From Betaproteobacteria bacterium (GTDB lineage: Bacteria > Pseudomonadota > Gammaproteobacteria > Burkholderiales > Burkholderiaceae_E), in NCBI GenBank assembly GCA_009922405.1, contig RFVZ01000005.1, positions 1 through 23,939 on the forward strand: a stretch of DNA of 23,939 bases, written 5' to 3'. The stretch's first letter is position 1. Each line of letters opens with the position of its first letter. This document shows, one piece after another, positions 1-8,334 of the stretch. A program made the translations under genes and the position numbers. The notes beneath the pieces are model-generated. The model had not been told where the DNA came from and searched no databases. It saw only the letters and a program-made list of their open reading frames with translations.

Positions 1-92
1 TCATCCATACACTCGCGGGGCTCCGATCAGCGGGGGCAGTATAGAGGCTGTACCATTGAATTTGATCCCCCACACACCGTTGACACAGTCCT

Positions 93-1757
93 ATGGCCCA
101 GTACGTCTACACCATGAATCGCGTCGGCAAAATCGTGCCGCCCAAACGCCAGATCCTGAAGGATATTTCGCTCTCGTTTTTTCCGGGGGCCAAAATCGGC
201 GTCCTGGGGCTGAACGGCTCGGGCAAATCAACGCTTCTGAAGATCATGGCGGGCGTTGATAAGGACATCGAGGGGGAAGCCCGCCCGATGCCCAACCTCA
301 ACGTGGGGTACTTGCCGCAAGAACCGGACATGGATCCTGCACAAAGCGTTCGCGAGGCGGTCGAGGCAGGACTCGGGTCAATTGCTGCAGCCAAAAAAAG
401 GCTTGACGAGGTCTACGCGGCGTACGGTGAGCCCGATGCAGATTTCGACAAGCTGGCCGCCGAGCAGGCAGATCTTGAGGCGTTGCTTGCCACCGCAGAT
501 GGCGGCGATGTCGAACATCAACTCGAGATCGCAGCGGACGCATTGCGGCTGCCGCCTTGGGAGGCCACGATTGGAAATCTCTCGGGAGGAGAGAAGCGCC
601 GGGTTGCGCTCTGCCGCTTGCTGCTTTCGAAGCCCGATATGCTGTTACTAGACGAACCGACCAACCACCTCGACGCGGAGAGCGTCGATTGGCTCGAACA
701 ATTCCTGCATAAGTTCCCGGGGACAGTCGTTGCGATCACGCACGACCGCTACTTCCTGGACAACGCTGCCGAATGGATTCTTGAACTTGACCGCGGTCAC
801 GGGATCCCTTGGAAAGGAAACTACTCCAGCTGGCTGGATCAGAAACAAGAGCGTCTGCGGCAGGAAGAATCGGGTGAAAGTGCGCGCCAAAAGGCCCTCA
901 AGAAGGAACTCGAGTGGGTTCGTCAGAATCCCAAAGGCCGTCAGGCAAAGAGCAAGGCCCGACTAGCCCGTTTTGAAGAGCTCTCGAGTCATGAATATCA
1001 AAAGCGTAACGAAACGCAGGAGATCTTCATCCCGGTTGCCGAGCGTCTCGGCGATACAGTCATCGAATTCAAGAACGTTCGTAAGGCTTTTGGTGAGCGA
1101 CTGCTGATCGACGATTTGAGCTTTGCTGTGCCCCCGGGTGCCATCGTGGGGATCATTGGCCCCAACGGCGCGGGCAAATCGACACTCTTCAAAATGATGA
1201 CAGGACGTGAAACGCCTGACAGTGGGTCCATCGTGATCGGCCCTACGGTCAAGATCGCTCACGTTGATCAGTCGCGCGAATCCTTGGGCGGCGACCAGAC
1301 GGTTTGGGAGTCTGTTTCCGACGGCGCAGACCTCATGACGATTGGCCGCTTCGAAGTTTCTTCCAGAGCCTATGTCGGTCGTTTCAATTTCAAGGGAAGT
1401 GATCAAAACAAGAAAGTCAGCCTGCTATCCGGGGGCGAGCGCGGCCGGCTGCACCTGGCCCGAACATTAATTGCCGGCGGTAACGTCCTTCTGCTCGATG
1501 AACCCTCGAATGACCTTGACGTCGAAACCCTCCGCGCGCTCGAAGATGCCCTTCTGGAATTTGCGGGTTGCGTGCTGGTGATCAGCCATGACCGCTGGTT
1601 TCTTGACCGGATTGCGACCCACATCCTCGCCTTCGAGGGAGATTCCCAAGTCAACTTCTTCAACGGCAACTATCAAGAATATGAGGCCGACCGCAGGAAG
1701 CGCCTCGGCGAAGAAGCGGCCCGACCGAGGCGTATCCGCTTCAAGCCGCTGCGCTAA
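93..1757 (+). CDS. ettA: EttA-type energy-dependent translational throttle (ABC-F ATPase)
   Basis: Soluble ABC-F protein with two ATPase domains and no membrane segment. Family members bind the ribosomal E site and gate the first elongation step according to the ATP/ADP ratio. Visible motifs: first Walker A GLNGSGKST near residues 39-47, signature LSGGEKRR, and Walker B LLLDEPTNHLD. A charged linker around residues 240-310 is followed by the second Walker A GPNGAGKST, signature LSGGERGR and LLLDEPSNDLD. Length (554 aa) and the MAQYVYTMNRVGK start match E. coli EttA (555 aa) rather than Uup or YheS. The ATG at 93 has no clear Shine-Dalgarno, but the N terminus is conserved. It converges on creA with one base between the stops. 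Family assignment is strong; the throttling role is inferred from the family. Confidence 0.96.
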   Translation: MAQYVYTMNRVGKIVPPKRQILKDISLSFFPGAKIGVLGLNGSGKSTLLKIMAGVDKDIEGEARPMPNLNVGYLPQEPDMDPAQSVREAVEAGLGSIAAAKKRLDEVYAAYGEPDADFDKLAAEQADLEALLATADGGDVEHQLEIAADALRLPPWEATIGNLSGGEKRRVALCRLLLSKPDMLLLDEPTNHLDAESVDWLEQFLHKFPGTVVAITHDRYFLDNAAEWILELDRGHGIPWKGNYSSWLDQKQERLRQEESGESARQKALKKELEWVRQNPKGRQAKSKARLARFEELSSHEYQKRNETQEIFIPVAERLGDTVIEFKNVRKAFGERLLIDDLSFAVPPGAIVGIIGPNGAGKSTLFKMMTGRETPDSGSIVIGPTVKIAHVDQSRESLGGDQTVWESVSDGADLMTIGRFEVSSRAYVGRFNFKGSDQNKKVSLLSGGERGRLHLARTLIAGGNVLLLDEPSNDLDVETLRALEDALLEFAGCVLVISHDRWFLDRIATHILAFEGDSQVNFFNGNYQEYEADRRKRLGEEAARPRRIRFKPLR

Positions 1758-1758
1758 T

Positions 1759-2289
1759 TCAGCGTAGTGGGATGGGCGTACTGGCGGGGACCGGAACGGC
1801 CGTGACAGAATTTTGCGGGCTGCCTTCGATCAAACGATCGGCGTAGGTCAGGTAGACCAGCGCGTTGCGCGCGGGATCGACGATTCGAACGATGTGAAGT
1901 TTCTTGAAAAGAAACGACAGTCGTTCATCGAAAACGACCTCTTGACGAGGCAGTGGGCCCTTGAAGGCAATTGGGCCGACCTGACGACAGGCGATTGAGG
2001 CCTCGGACTTGTCTTCAGCCAGCCCGAGTGCGCCACTCACTCCCCCAGTTTTGGCCCGCGAGACATAGCAGGCAACACCAGTTACTTTAGGATCGTCATA
2101 GGCCTCGATGACGATCTTGTGGTCAGGTCCGATCAGCTTGAAAGCCGTGTTGACCTCACCGAGCGTCTCTGCCGCAGTGGGGCTAAACACAAGCAGACAT
2201 GTCGTAGCAAAAATTGCACTGACGATTGCACCAATAGCGGCACCCGAGACCCGACCGTTAGCGGCACCCACGGAACTTTTCTGGGTCAT
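1759..2289 (-). CDS. creA: CreA family periplasmic protein
   Basis: A 176-aa protein of the CreA family (PF05981), whose biochemical role is not settled. An N-terminal hydrophobic segment (about residues 17-40, ending near TAA/E) looks like a cleavable signal peptide, which suggests the periplasm. The mature part carries the family core: FKLIGPDHKIVIEAYDDP, then CYVSRAKTGGVSGALGLAED, IACRQVGPI, and near the end NALVYLTYADRLIEGSP followed by VTAVPV. Two cysteines (in VACYVSR and IACRQ) could form a disulfide. The ATG overlaps the parE stop in an ATGA arrangement, so the gene is probably translationally coupled to parE. E. coli creA lies with the creBCD regulators; nothing like that is here. 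Confidence 0.93.
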   Translation of the reverse strand: MTQKSSVGAANGRVSGAAIGAIVSAIFATTCLLVFSPTAAETLGEVNTAFKLIGPDHKIVIEAYDDPKVTGVACYVSRAKTGGVSGALGLAEDKSEASIACRQVGPIAFKGPLPRQEVVFDERLSFLFKKLHIVRIVDPARNALVYLTYADRLIEGSPQNSVTAVPVPASTPIPLR

Positions 2290-4307
2290 ACGTCAACCTC
2301 GACTTCGTTGCCATGCTCTTCAAGCCAGGCACGCCGCGCGAGCGCTTCACCCTTCCCCATCAACATCGTAAATCGCATGCGGGTTGCTTCCTCATCCACA
2401 TCACCCAAGCCAACCGGAAGCAAACGCCGCGTATCCGGATTGAGCGTGGTCTCCCAAAGCTGCTCCGCGGTCATTTCACCCAGTCCCTTAAATCGACTAA
2501 TCGACCATGCGGCATCGGTCAGACCTTCTTTGCGGAGACGGTCGCAAGTGTGTGAGAGCTCGGTGTCATCGAGACAATAAATTTTGCGCAGCGGGCGCTT
2601 GCCACGCGCTGCCACATCGACCCGATAGAGCGGCGGACGAGCGACGTAGACATGCCCTTGCTCGACCAACGCAGGAAAATGACGCCAAAAAAGGGTCAGC
2701 AACAATACCTGGATGTGGGCACCGTCGACATCGGCGTCCGACAGGATACAAACCCGTCCATAGCGCAGTCCGGAAAGAACCAACGCCGAATCAATCAAGG
2801 GCGCCTTGCCCAACGAGGGGCTCACGCCATGGGGATCAACCCCGAGGGCAACCGCAATGTCGTGGATCTCGTTGTTGGCAAACAAACGGTCCCGATCTGC
2901 CTCCCACGTATTCAGCACCTTTCCGCGCAGGGGCAAAATCGCCTGAAACTCTTTGTCACGCCCCATTTTGGCACTACCGCCAGCGCTGTCGCCTTCAACC
3001 AAAAAAATCTCGTTACGGCTTAGATCATCGCTTTCACAATCGGTGAGCTTGCCGGGAAGCACGGCGACGCCCGAACCCTTTTTCTTTTCAACTTTTTGTG
3101 CACTGCGCTGCCGGGCCTGAGCCTGACGAATCACCAGCTCCGACAACTTACGACCAAAATCGACATGCTCACTCAGCCATAACTCAAGCTGAGGGCGGGA
3201 ATAACCGCCGACCAGGCGAACCGCGTCCCGCGAGTTGAGTCGCTCCTTGATCTGGCCCTGAAACTGGGGGTCTAGAACCTTTGCACTCAAGACGAAGCTT
3301 GCCCGCGCGAAAACGTCCTCGGGCATCAGTTTCACGCCCTTGGGGAGCAATGAATGCAGTTCGACAAATGATTTGAGCGCCTGGAAAAGTCCCTCACGCA
3401 AACCACTCTCGTGCGTGCCTCCAGCGGGCGTCGGGATCAGATTGACGTAGGACTCACGGATCGTCTGACCCTCCTCGGTCCAGCCGACGCACCACGAGGC
3501 CCCCTCGCCTTCAGCGAATGATTCGTGGCCAGCGGGGGCATATTGCTGGCTCTCAAACAACGGGACCACCAAAGCACCTGAGGCATGCGACGAGGAACCC
3601 GACGCAAGCGCCTCGGTCAGATAACCCCGCAAGCCTTCGGCGTAGCACCAAGTCTGCTCACGGCTCGTGCGGGCCTCCACCAGCACAGTTTGCAAACCCG
3701 GCAGCAAAACCGCTTTCGCGCGCAATTGGCGCTCCAGTTCTGACTGCGAGATCGCCGGCGAATCAAAGTATTTGGGATCGGGCCAGACCTGAACCCGGGT
3801 ACCGGAGCGCCGACTGCCGCGCGGAGCGGGCTGCGACTGGAGCGCTTGCACCACATCACCGCCGGAAAAAACGAGATGATGCTGTCCGCCCTCTCGCCAC
3901 ACCGTGACCTCAAGGCGGCTCGATAGCGCGTTGGTGACGCTCACGCCAACGCCGTGCAGACCCCCCGAAAAACTATAAGCACCGCCTGACGCCTTGTCGA
4001 ACTTGCCCCCCGCATGCAACCGGGTAAAGACAATTTCAACCACTGGGGCGCCTTCCTCCGGATGCATGCCAACCGGGATACCTCGCCCGTCGTCATCGAC
4101 CGTGACACTACCATCGACCTCAAGTGTGACCGTAATGGTCTTGCAAAATCCAGCCAGCGCCTCATCGGCGGCGTTATCGAGCACCTCCTGCACGATATGC
4201 AGCGGATTCTCGGTTCGTGTGTACATTCCCGGCCGCTGTCGGACCGGCTCGAGGCCCTTGAGAACCCGGATCGACCCTTCCGAGTATTCTGTCTTGCGTG
4301 CAGTCAT
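2286..4307 (-). CDS. parE: DNA topoisomerase IV subunit B
   Basis: ATPase subunit of topoisomerase IV, which with ParC decatenates daughter chromosomes. At 673 aa it has the short ParE/GyrB architecture without the extra GyrB insert. GHKL ATPase motifs: EVLDNAADEA (41-50, with the catalytic Glu), DDGRGIPVG (72-80) and GGLHGVGVSVTNALS (115-129). A transducer domain follows, then TOPRIM motifs EGDSAGGSA, PLRGKVLN and SDADVDGAHI. The start MTARKTEYSEGSIRVLKGLE and the phrase RPGMYTRTENPLHIVQEV are characteristic of Burkholderiales ParE. The ATP-sensing QTK loop reads QIK here. It lies 8 bases downstream of kup and overlaps creA by 4. The gyrA partner parC is not in the window. Confidence 0.96.
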   Translation of the reverse strand: MTARKTEYSEGSIRVLKGLEPVRQRPGMYTRTENPLHIVQEVLDNAADEALAGFCKTITVTLEVDGSVTVDDDGRGIPVGMHPEEGAPVVEIVFTRLHAGGKFDKASGGAYSFSGGLHGVGVSVTNALSSRLEVTVWREGGQHHLVFSGGDVVQALQSQPAPRGSRRSGTRVQVWPDPKYFDSPAISQSELERQLRAKAVLLPGLQTVLVEARTSREQTWCYAEGLRGYLTEALASGSSSHASGALVVPLFESQQYAPAGHESFAEGEGASWCVGWTEEGQTIRESYVNLIPTPAGGTHESGLREGLFQALKSFVELHSLLPKGVKLMPEDVFARASFVLSAKVLDPQFQGQIKERLNSRDAVRLVGGYSRPQLELWLSEHVDFGRKLSELVIRQAQARQRSAQKVEKKKGSGVAVLPGKLTDCESDDLSRNEIFLVEGDSAGGSAKMGRDKEFQAILPLRGKVLNTWEADRDRLFANNEIHDIAVALGVDPHGVSPSLGKAPLIDSALVLSGLRYGRVCILSDADVDGAHIQVLLLTLFWRHFPALVEQGHVYVARPPLYRVDVAARGKRPLRKIYCLDDTELSHTCDRLRKEGLTDAAWSISRFKGLGEMTAEQLWETTLNPDTRRLLPVGLGDVDEEATRMRFTMLMGKGEALARRAWLEEHGNEVEVDV

Positions 4308-4315
4308 AGCCTTGC

Positions 4316-6190
4316 TCAGATGGCGATCTGTGTGCCCATCTCCACCACTCGATTGGGGGGCAGACGGAAATAGTCAGCGACCGAAGGACTGTTTTGCAGC
4401 ATCCAGCCAAACATCGAACGACGCCATCCCATAATTCCTCGGCGCGAAACGGACACGAGCGTTGGTTTGCTCGTAAAGAAAGAAGTCTGGCCGAGGTCAA
4501 CATCGAGGCCCCGCCGACGGGCTAATCGAAACACCGTCGACACGTCAGGATCCTCGCGAAACCCAAAATGTGCAGTGAGATAGACGACACCGTGTGAACT
4601 GCGGCGCAATTCTAGCCGCTCCTCGTCCCCAATACGGGGTCGATCATCAAACGCAATGGTCAGGAAAACGAGACGCTCATGCGCGATCTTGTTGTGCTTA
4701 AGGTTATGCAGAAACGCGCTCGGAAACCCACCGCGGGAAGAACTAAAAAAAACCGCGGTCCCCGGCACCCGTGTGGTGCGCTCGAGTTCAAAGTCCACTG
4801 CGTCCCCCCGCGCCTCGGGGCTGGCTACTTTTCGGGCGCGCAAAATCATCGTGCCGCGGTGCCAAGTCGTCAGCATGGTGAACACACTGACCGCCACCGT
4901 CAGCGGGAACCATCCCCCATCGAAGAATTTGGATAAGTTCGCGCCAAGAAAAGCCAGCTCGAGACAAAACCAGGCAGCGAGCGGGATCAAGAGCCAGCGC
5001 ATCCGGCGGGATTCCTGGTGCGCCAACACTACCGCCAGCAAGACGCTCGAAATGATCAAGTCTCCGGATACAGCCAAACCATAAGCGGCCGCAAGAGCGC
5101 CCGAAGACTTGAAGGCGAGTACCAGCAAAACGACCGAGACCAGCAAGATCCAGTTCACGATTGGAATGTAAATCTGGCCTTGCGAATGATCAGAGGTATG
5201 CAGTACCCGCAACCGGGGTAAGTAATTAAGACGCGAGGCCTGTTGGGTCACCGAAAATGCGCCCGAGATTGTGGCCTGCGAGGCAATCACCGTGGCAAGA
5301 GTCGCCAGGATCACGAGCGGGAATTGAAAAGATTCGGGGGCCAGCATGAAAAAGGGACTCTCGCTGGCAGCAGGGTCCGTCAACACCAAAGCGCCTTGAC
5401 CCAGGTAATTGATCATCAGCGCGGGAAAAACCAAAAAGAACCAGCAAACCCGAATCGATGGCAAACCAAAATGGCCCATATCCGCGTAGAGGGCTTCGGC
5501 GCCCGTTAAACACAGAAAAACCGAGCCCAGCGCGACAAAGGCCAGCGCAGGACGATCAACGGCAAAGCGGATGGCATAACTCGGGTCAATAGCCCCCAGA
5601 ATCTCTGGCATCTCCACGATATGGATCAAACCAAGTAGCGCCAGTGTTGCAAACCACAGAATCATGACCGGGCCAAAGAACCGCCCGACGTCGGCAGTTC
5701 CGTGACGCTGGAGGCTGAACAACCCAATCAAAATCACGATGGAAATTGGCACCACATAACGCTCCAACCCCGGCGCGGCAACGCTCAAACCCTCGACGGC
5801 GGACAGCACGGAAATGGCGGGCGTGATGATGGCATCGCCATAGAAAAGTGAGGCGGCAAAAACGCCGAAGGCCCCAACCAACCAGGCTAATTCGGGACGG
5901 TGCTCAATCACCTTCTGGGCCACCGACAGCAGAGCCAGAACCCCGCCCTCTCCGCGGTGATCGAACCGCAGGACGATGGACACATACTTAAGGGAGACAA
6001 TGATCGTCACCGACCAGAACATCATCGACAAAATGCCGAAAACGTTCTCAGGGGTTGGCGCAATCGCGTGAGCGCCGTAAAAAGCTTCCTTGAAGGCGTA
6101 AAGAGGCGATGTTCCGATATCGCCAAAGACCACCCCCAACGCCGCCAGCACCATCACCCGAAAAGGTTGACCGTGATTTTGCGCGCTCAT
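4316..6190 (-). CDS. kup: Low-affinity potassium transporter, KUP family
   Basis: Inner-membrane K+ uptake protein of the KUP/HAK/KT family, 624 aa, the usual bacterial length. The family signature GVVFGDIGTSPLYAFKEAF occupies residues 19-37. About twelve hydrophobic segments follow to about residue 450, including FGVFAASLFYGDAIITPAIS (pore region) and SGAFSVTQQASRLNYLPR. A soluble C-terminal domain of about 170 residues closes the protein and ends in RRSMFGWMLQNSPSVADYFRLP, a typical KUP tail. The ATG at 6190 has GGAG about 10 bases upstream. The gene begins 21 bases after the srkA stop and ends 8 bases before parE, so one transcript through srkA-kup-parE-creA is plausible. K+ transport is known for the family and inferred here. 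Confidence 0.95.
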   Translation of the reverse strand: MSAQNHGQPFRVMVLAALGVVFGDIGTSPLYAFKEAFYGAHAIAPTPENVFGILSMMFWSVTIIVSLKYVSIVLRFDHRGEGGVLALLSVAQKVIEHRPELAWLVGAFGVFAASLFYGDAIITPAISVLSAVEGLSVAAPGLERYVVPISIVILIGLFSLQRHGTADVGRFFGPVMILWFATLALLGLIHIVEMPEILGAIDPSYAIRFAVDRPALAFVALGSVFLCLTGAEALYADMGHFGLPSIRVCWFFLVFPALMINYLGQGALVLTDPAASESPFFMLAPESFQFPLVILATLATVIASQATISGAFSVTQQASRLNYLPRLRVLHTSDHSQGQIYIPIVNWILLVSVVLLVLAFKSSGALAAAYGLAVSGDLIISSVLLAVVLAHQESRRMRWLLIPLAAWFCLELAFLGANLSKFFDGGWFPLTVAVSVFTMLTTWHRGTMILRARKVASPEARGDAVDFELERTTRVPGTAVFFSSSRGGFPSAFLHNLKHNKIAHERLVFLTIAFDDRPRIGDEERLELRRSSHGVVYLTAHFGFREDPDVSTVFRLARRRGLDVDLGQTSFFTSKPTLVSVSRRGIMGWRRSMFGWMLQNSPSVADYFRLPPNRVVEMGTQIAI

Positions 6191-6211
6191 GCAGAACAGA
6201 CTCCGATCTGA

Positions 6212-7249
6212 TTAATCCATCAAAGGCTCGAGCCTCGGCTCCTCCATCGCGCCCACCTGCTCACGAAGCGCCAGGATCCGATCCTGCCAATCCCGCACAG
6301 ACCCAAACCACGGAAACGCGGCAGGAAATGCTGGATCTTCCCAGCGCCGCGCGATCCACGCAGTGTAATGCACGTAGCGAAGCGTTCGTAAGGCTTCAAT
6401 CAGATGCAGCTCGCGCAAATCGAATCGGCCAAAGGTCTGATATCCCTTTAAGACCTGCGTCAGTTGGCGCGACTGTGACGTCCCATCACCCGACAAAAGC
6501 ATCCAAAGATCCTGAATCGCCGGTCCAGTTCGGGAATCATCAAAATCCACAAAATGTGGGCCCGCATCGGTCCATAAAATGTTTCCGGCATGGCAATCAC
6601 CGTGCAGCCGAATTAACTCGATGCCCTGAGCCCGTTCGAATGCGCGCCGCACGCCCGCCATCGCCAGTTGCGTAACGGCGGCCCACGCAGCTTTGAGTTC
6701 CGGGGGAATCCAATTCGATTGGTCCAGCCAGGCGAGTGGGCGATCGCCAAAGGTTTCGATGTCAACGGATTCACGCGACTTAAAAGACCGCGACGATCCA
6801 ACGCGATGTAGCCGCCCCATGAAACGACCGATCCGCTCCAGCACGCGGTCATCATCCAATTCCGGAGCCCGGCCACCCCTGCGCTCAAATAGCGCAAATC
6901 GATGGGCACCATGATGGTGAAGAGTGGTGCCATTTAAAACGATGGGGGGAACCGCGGGAATCTCGCCCGCCACCAGCTCAGCCAGAAAGTCGTGTTCTTC
7001 TTGAATTGTCTCATCGCTCCAACGCCCAGGTCGGTAGAACTTGGCAATCAGAAAGCTATCGGAGCTCCGTTCAACCCCTCCATCCTCAATACCAATCTGA
7101 TAGACCCGATTTTCGAAACTATTGAGCGCCATCAACCGACCGTCGCACCGAGGGCCAACCGCCTCAATCGCATCCATCACGGCTTCTGGCATTAACTGCC
7201 CAAATGGCGTTTCAACCCCTGAAGGGTCAACCGCTTCACGTGCTGTCAC
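6212..7249 (-). CDS. srkA: Stress-response serine/threonine protein kinase SrkA (RdoA/YihE)
   Basis: Cytoplasmic kinase of the APH/choline-kinase fold resembling E. coli SrkA (YihE), which phosphorylates Ser/Thr and protects against stress-induced death. Matching blocks: LNSFENRVYQIGIED, LIAKFYRPGRWSDETIQEEH (with the ATP-binding Lys), HRFALFERRGGR, the catalytic loop RLHGDCHAGNILW, the metal-binding FVDFDDSRTGPAIQDLWMLLSGD, and LRYVHYTAWIARRWEDPAFP. I place the start at the GTG at 7249 (345 aa) because CCCCTT at 7256-7261 gives AAGGGG six bases upstream on this strand. The frame stays open to a TTG at 7276, which has no such site. First gene of the leftward set, divergent from gnd. Confidence 0.92.
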   Translation of the reverse strand: MTAREAVDPSGVETPFGQLMPEAVMDAIEAVGPRCDGRLMALNSFENRVYQIGIEDGGVERSSDSFLIAKFYRPGRWSDETIQEEHDFLAELVAGEIPAVPPIVLNGTTLHHHGAHRFALFERRGGRAPELDDDRVLERIGRFMGRLHRVGSSRSFKSRESVDIETFGDRPLAWLDQSNWIPPELKAAWAAVTQLAMAGVRRAFERAQGIELIRLHGDCHAGNILWTDAGPHFVDFDDSRTGPAIQDLWMLLSGDGTSQSRQLTQVLKGYQTFGRFDLRELHLIEALRTLRYVHYTAWIARRWEDPAFPAAFPWFGSVRDWQDRILALREQVGAMEEPRLEPLMD

Positions 7250-7308
7250 ACTTTTCCCCTTATGATTCACGGTCAACTCACAACCAACTCACAATAATGA
7301 GGCACACG
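7250..7308. promoter_or_regulatory. Divergent srkA/gnd intergenic region with a 10-bp direct repeat
   Basis: This 59-base gap must hold the 5' signals of both srkA and gnd. It contains a perfect direct repeat CAACTCACAA at 7274-7283 and 7285-7294, so the copies start 11 bases apart, about one helical turn. This is the spacing expected if a protein binds two half-sites on one face of the helix. GAGG at 7299-7302 is the likely ribosome binding site for the gnd ATG at 7309, and AAGGGG (complement of 7256-7261) serves srkA. I see no convincing sigma70 hexamers. The regulatory role is inferred from the geometry. Confidence 0.4.
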
Positions 7309-8283
7309 ATGCAACTTGGAATGATTGGCCTGGGCCGAATGGGCGGCAATATTGTTCGGCGTCTAATGCGCGATCATCACGAGTGCGTGGTGTTTGATGC
7401 CAGTACTCCCGCGATCTCCCAATTGGTAGGAGAAGGCGCCACCGGAAGCACAGACCTGGCAGATCTAGTCTCCAAACTGGCCCACCCTCGCGCCGTCTGG
7501 GTCATGCTGCCGGCGGGCGAAATCACCGAACACACCGTTGAAGCGCTGAGCCAGATCCTCGAGTCGGGTGACATCATCATCGACGGCGGCAACTCCAATT
7601 ATCAAGATGACGTGCGCCGGGCCCATGCGCTCGAATCAAAAGGGATCCGCTACATCGACGTCGGCACTAGCGGCGGAGTCTGGGGCCTTGAACGTGGATA
7701 TTGCATGATGATCGGTGGCGATCAGGCAGCCGTTCAGCACCTTGATCCAATTTTCAAGACCCTGGCACCAGGAATCGGAACGATTGACAAAACCCCTGGT
7801 CGCGAAAATCTGCACTCCACAGCAGAACACGGCTACCTGTACACTGGCCCTGCCGGATCCGGCCATTTTGTGAAAATGGTTCACAACGGAATTGAATACG
7901 GTCTGATGCAGGCGTACGCCGAAGGCCTCGATATTCTCAAAGGCGTTGGTCAGGAGAGCATCCCAGCCGAGCGTCGTTATGACCTCAATCTCGCTGACAT
8001 CACCGAACTCTGGCGTCGTGGCAGCGTCGTTTCGTCCTGGCTGCTCGATCTAAGCGCAATTGCCCTCGCCGAAGACCCCGAACTACGTAGTTACTCGGGC
8101 TTTGTGCAGGATTCGGGTGAAGGCCGCTGGACCATCATGGCGGCGATCGAAGAGGCGGTTCCCGCGGACGTGCTTTCGGCAGCCCTCTACGCTCGATTCC
8201 GTTCGCGCCAGGACCACACGTTCGCCGAAAAACTCCTGTCTGCCATGCGCAAACAGTTCGGCGGCCACAAAGAGCCACATTGA
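7309..8283 (+). CDS. gnd: 6-phosphogluconate dehydrogenase, decarboxylating, short type
   Basis: Cytoplasmic oxidative decarboxylation of 6-phosphogluconate to ribulose 5-phosphate, yielding NAD(P)H. The N-terminal Rossmann motif GLGRMG is at residues 7-12, the substrate-binding IDGGNSNYQD at 91-100 and DVGTSGGVWGLERGY at 117-131. The catalytic Lys is at 189 in GSGHFVKMVHNGIEYG. The protein is 324 aa, which matches the short YqeC/GndA-like class (about 300-330 aa) and is not a truncated 470-aa enzyme. I chose the ATG at 7309 (MQLGMIGLGRMGG) because GAGG lies 6 bases upstream; an in-frame ATG at 7297 would add MRHT. It is followed 51 bases later by zwf. Cofactor preference cannot be told from sequence alone. 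Confidence 0.95.
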   Translation: MQLGMIGLGRMGGNIVRRLMRDHHECVVFDASTPAISQLVGEGATGSTDLADLVSKLAHPRAVWVMLPAGEITEHTVEALSQILESGDIIIDGGNSNYQDDVRRAHALESKGIRYIDVGTSGGVWGLERGYCMMIGGDQAAVQHLDPIFKTLAPGIGTIDKTPGRENLHSTAEHGYLYTGPAGSGHFVKMVHNGIEYGLMQAYAEGLDILKGVGQESIPAERRYDLNLADITELWRRGSVVSSWLLDLSAIALAEDPELRSYSGFVQDSGEGRWTIMAAIEEAVPADVLSAALYARFRSRQDHTFAEKLLSAMRKQFGGHKEPH

Positions 8284-8334
8284 TTCGTAGCGCACGCCTA
8301 AACGTTCACCTCTGACATCTCAACGGATCCGTTC

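Noticed and set aside
1..8. Possible start of a divergent leftward gene (ATGGATGA on the complement)
   Set aside because: Only two codons are visible and the spacing to a GGAG-like site is poor; cannot be supported.
80..85. Perfect TTGACA just upstream of ettA
   Set aside because: It lies only 7 bases before the ATG at 93, leaving no room for a -10 and transcription start.
2507..3046. Open frame of 179 codons on the + strand
   Set aside because: Lies wholly opposite parE; its Arg/His/Pro-rich product is a shadow of the conserved ParE frame.
7309..8283. gnd as a truncated gene (324 aa versus about 470)
   Set aside because: Length, motifs and end match the complete short-type family.
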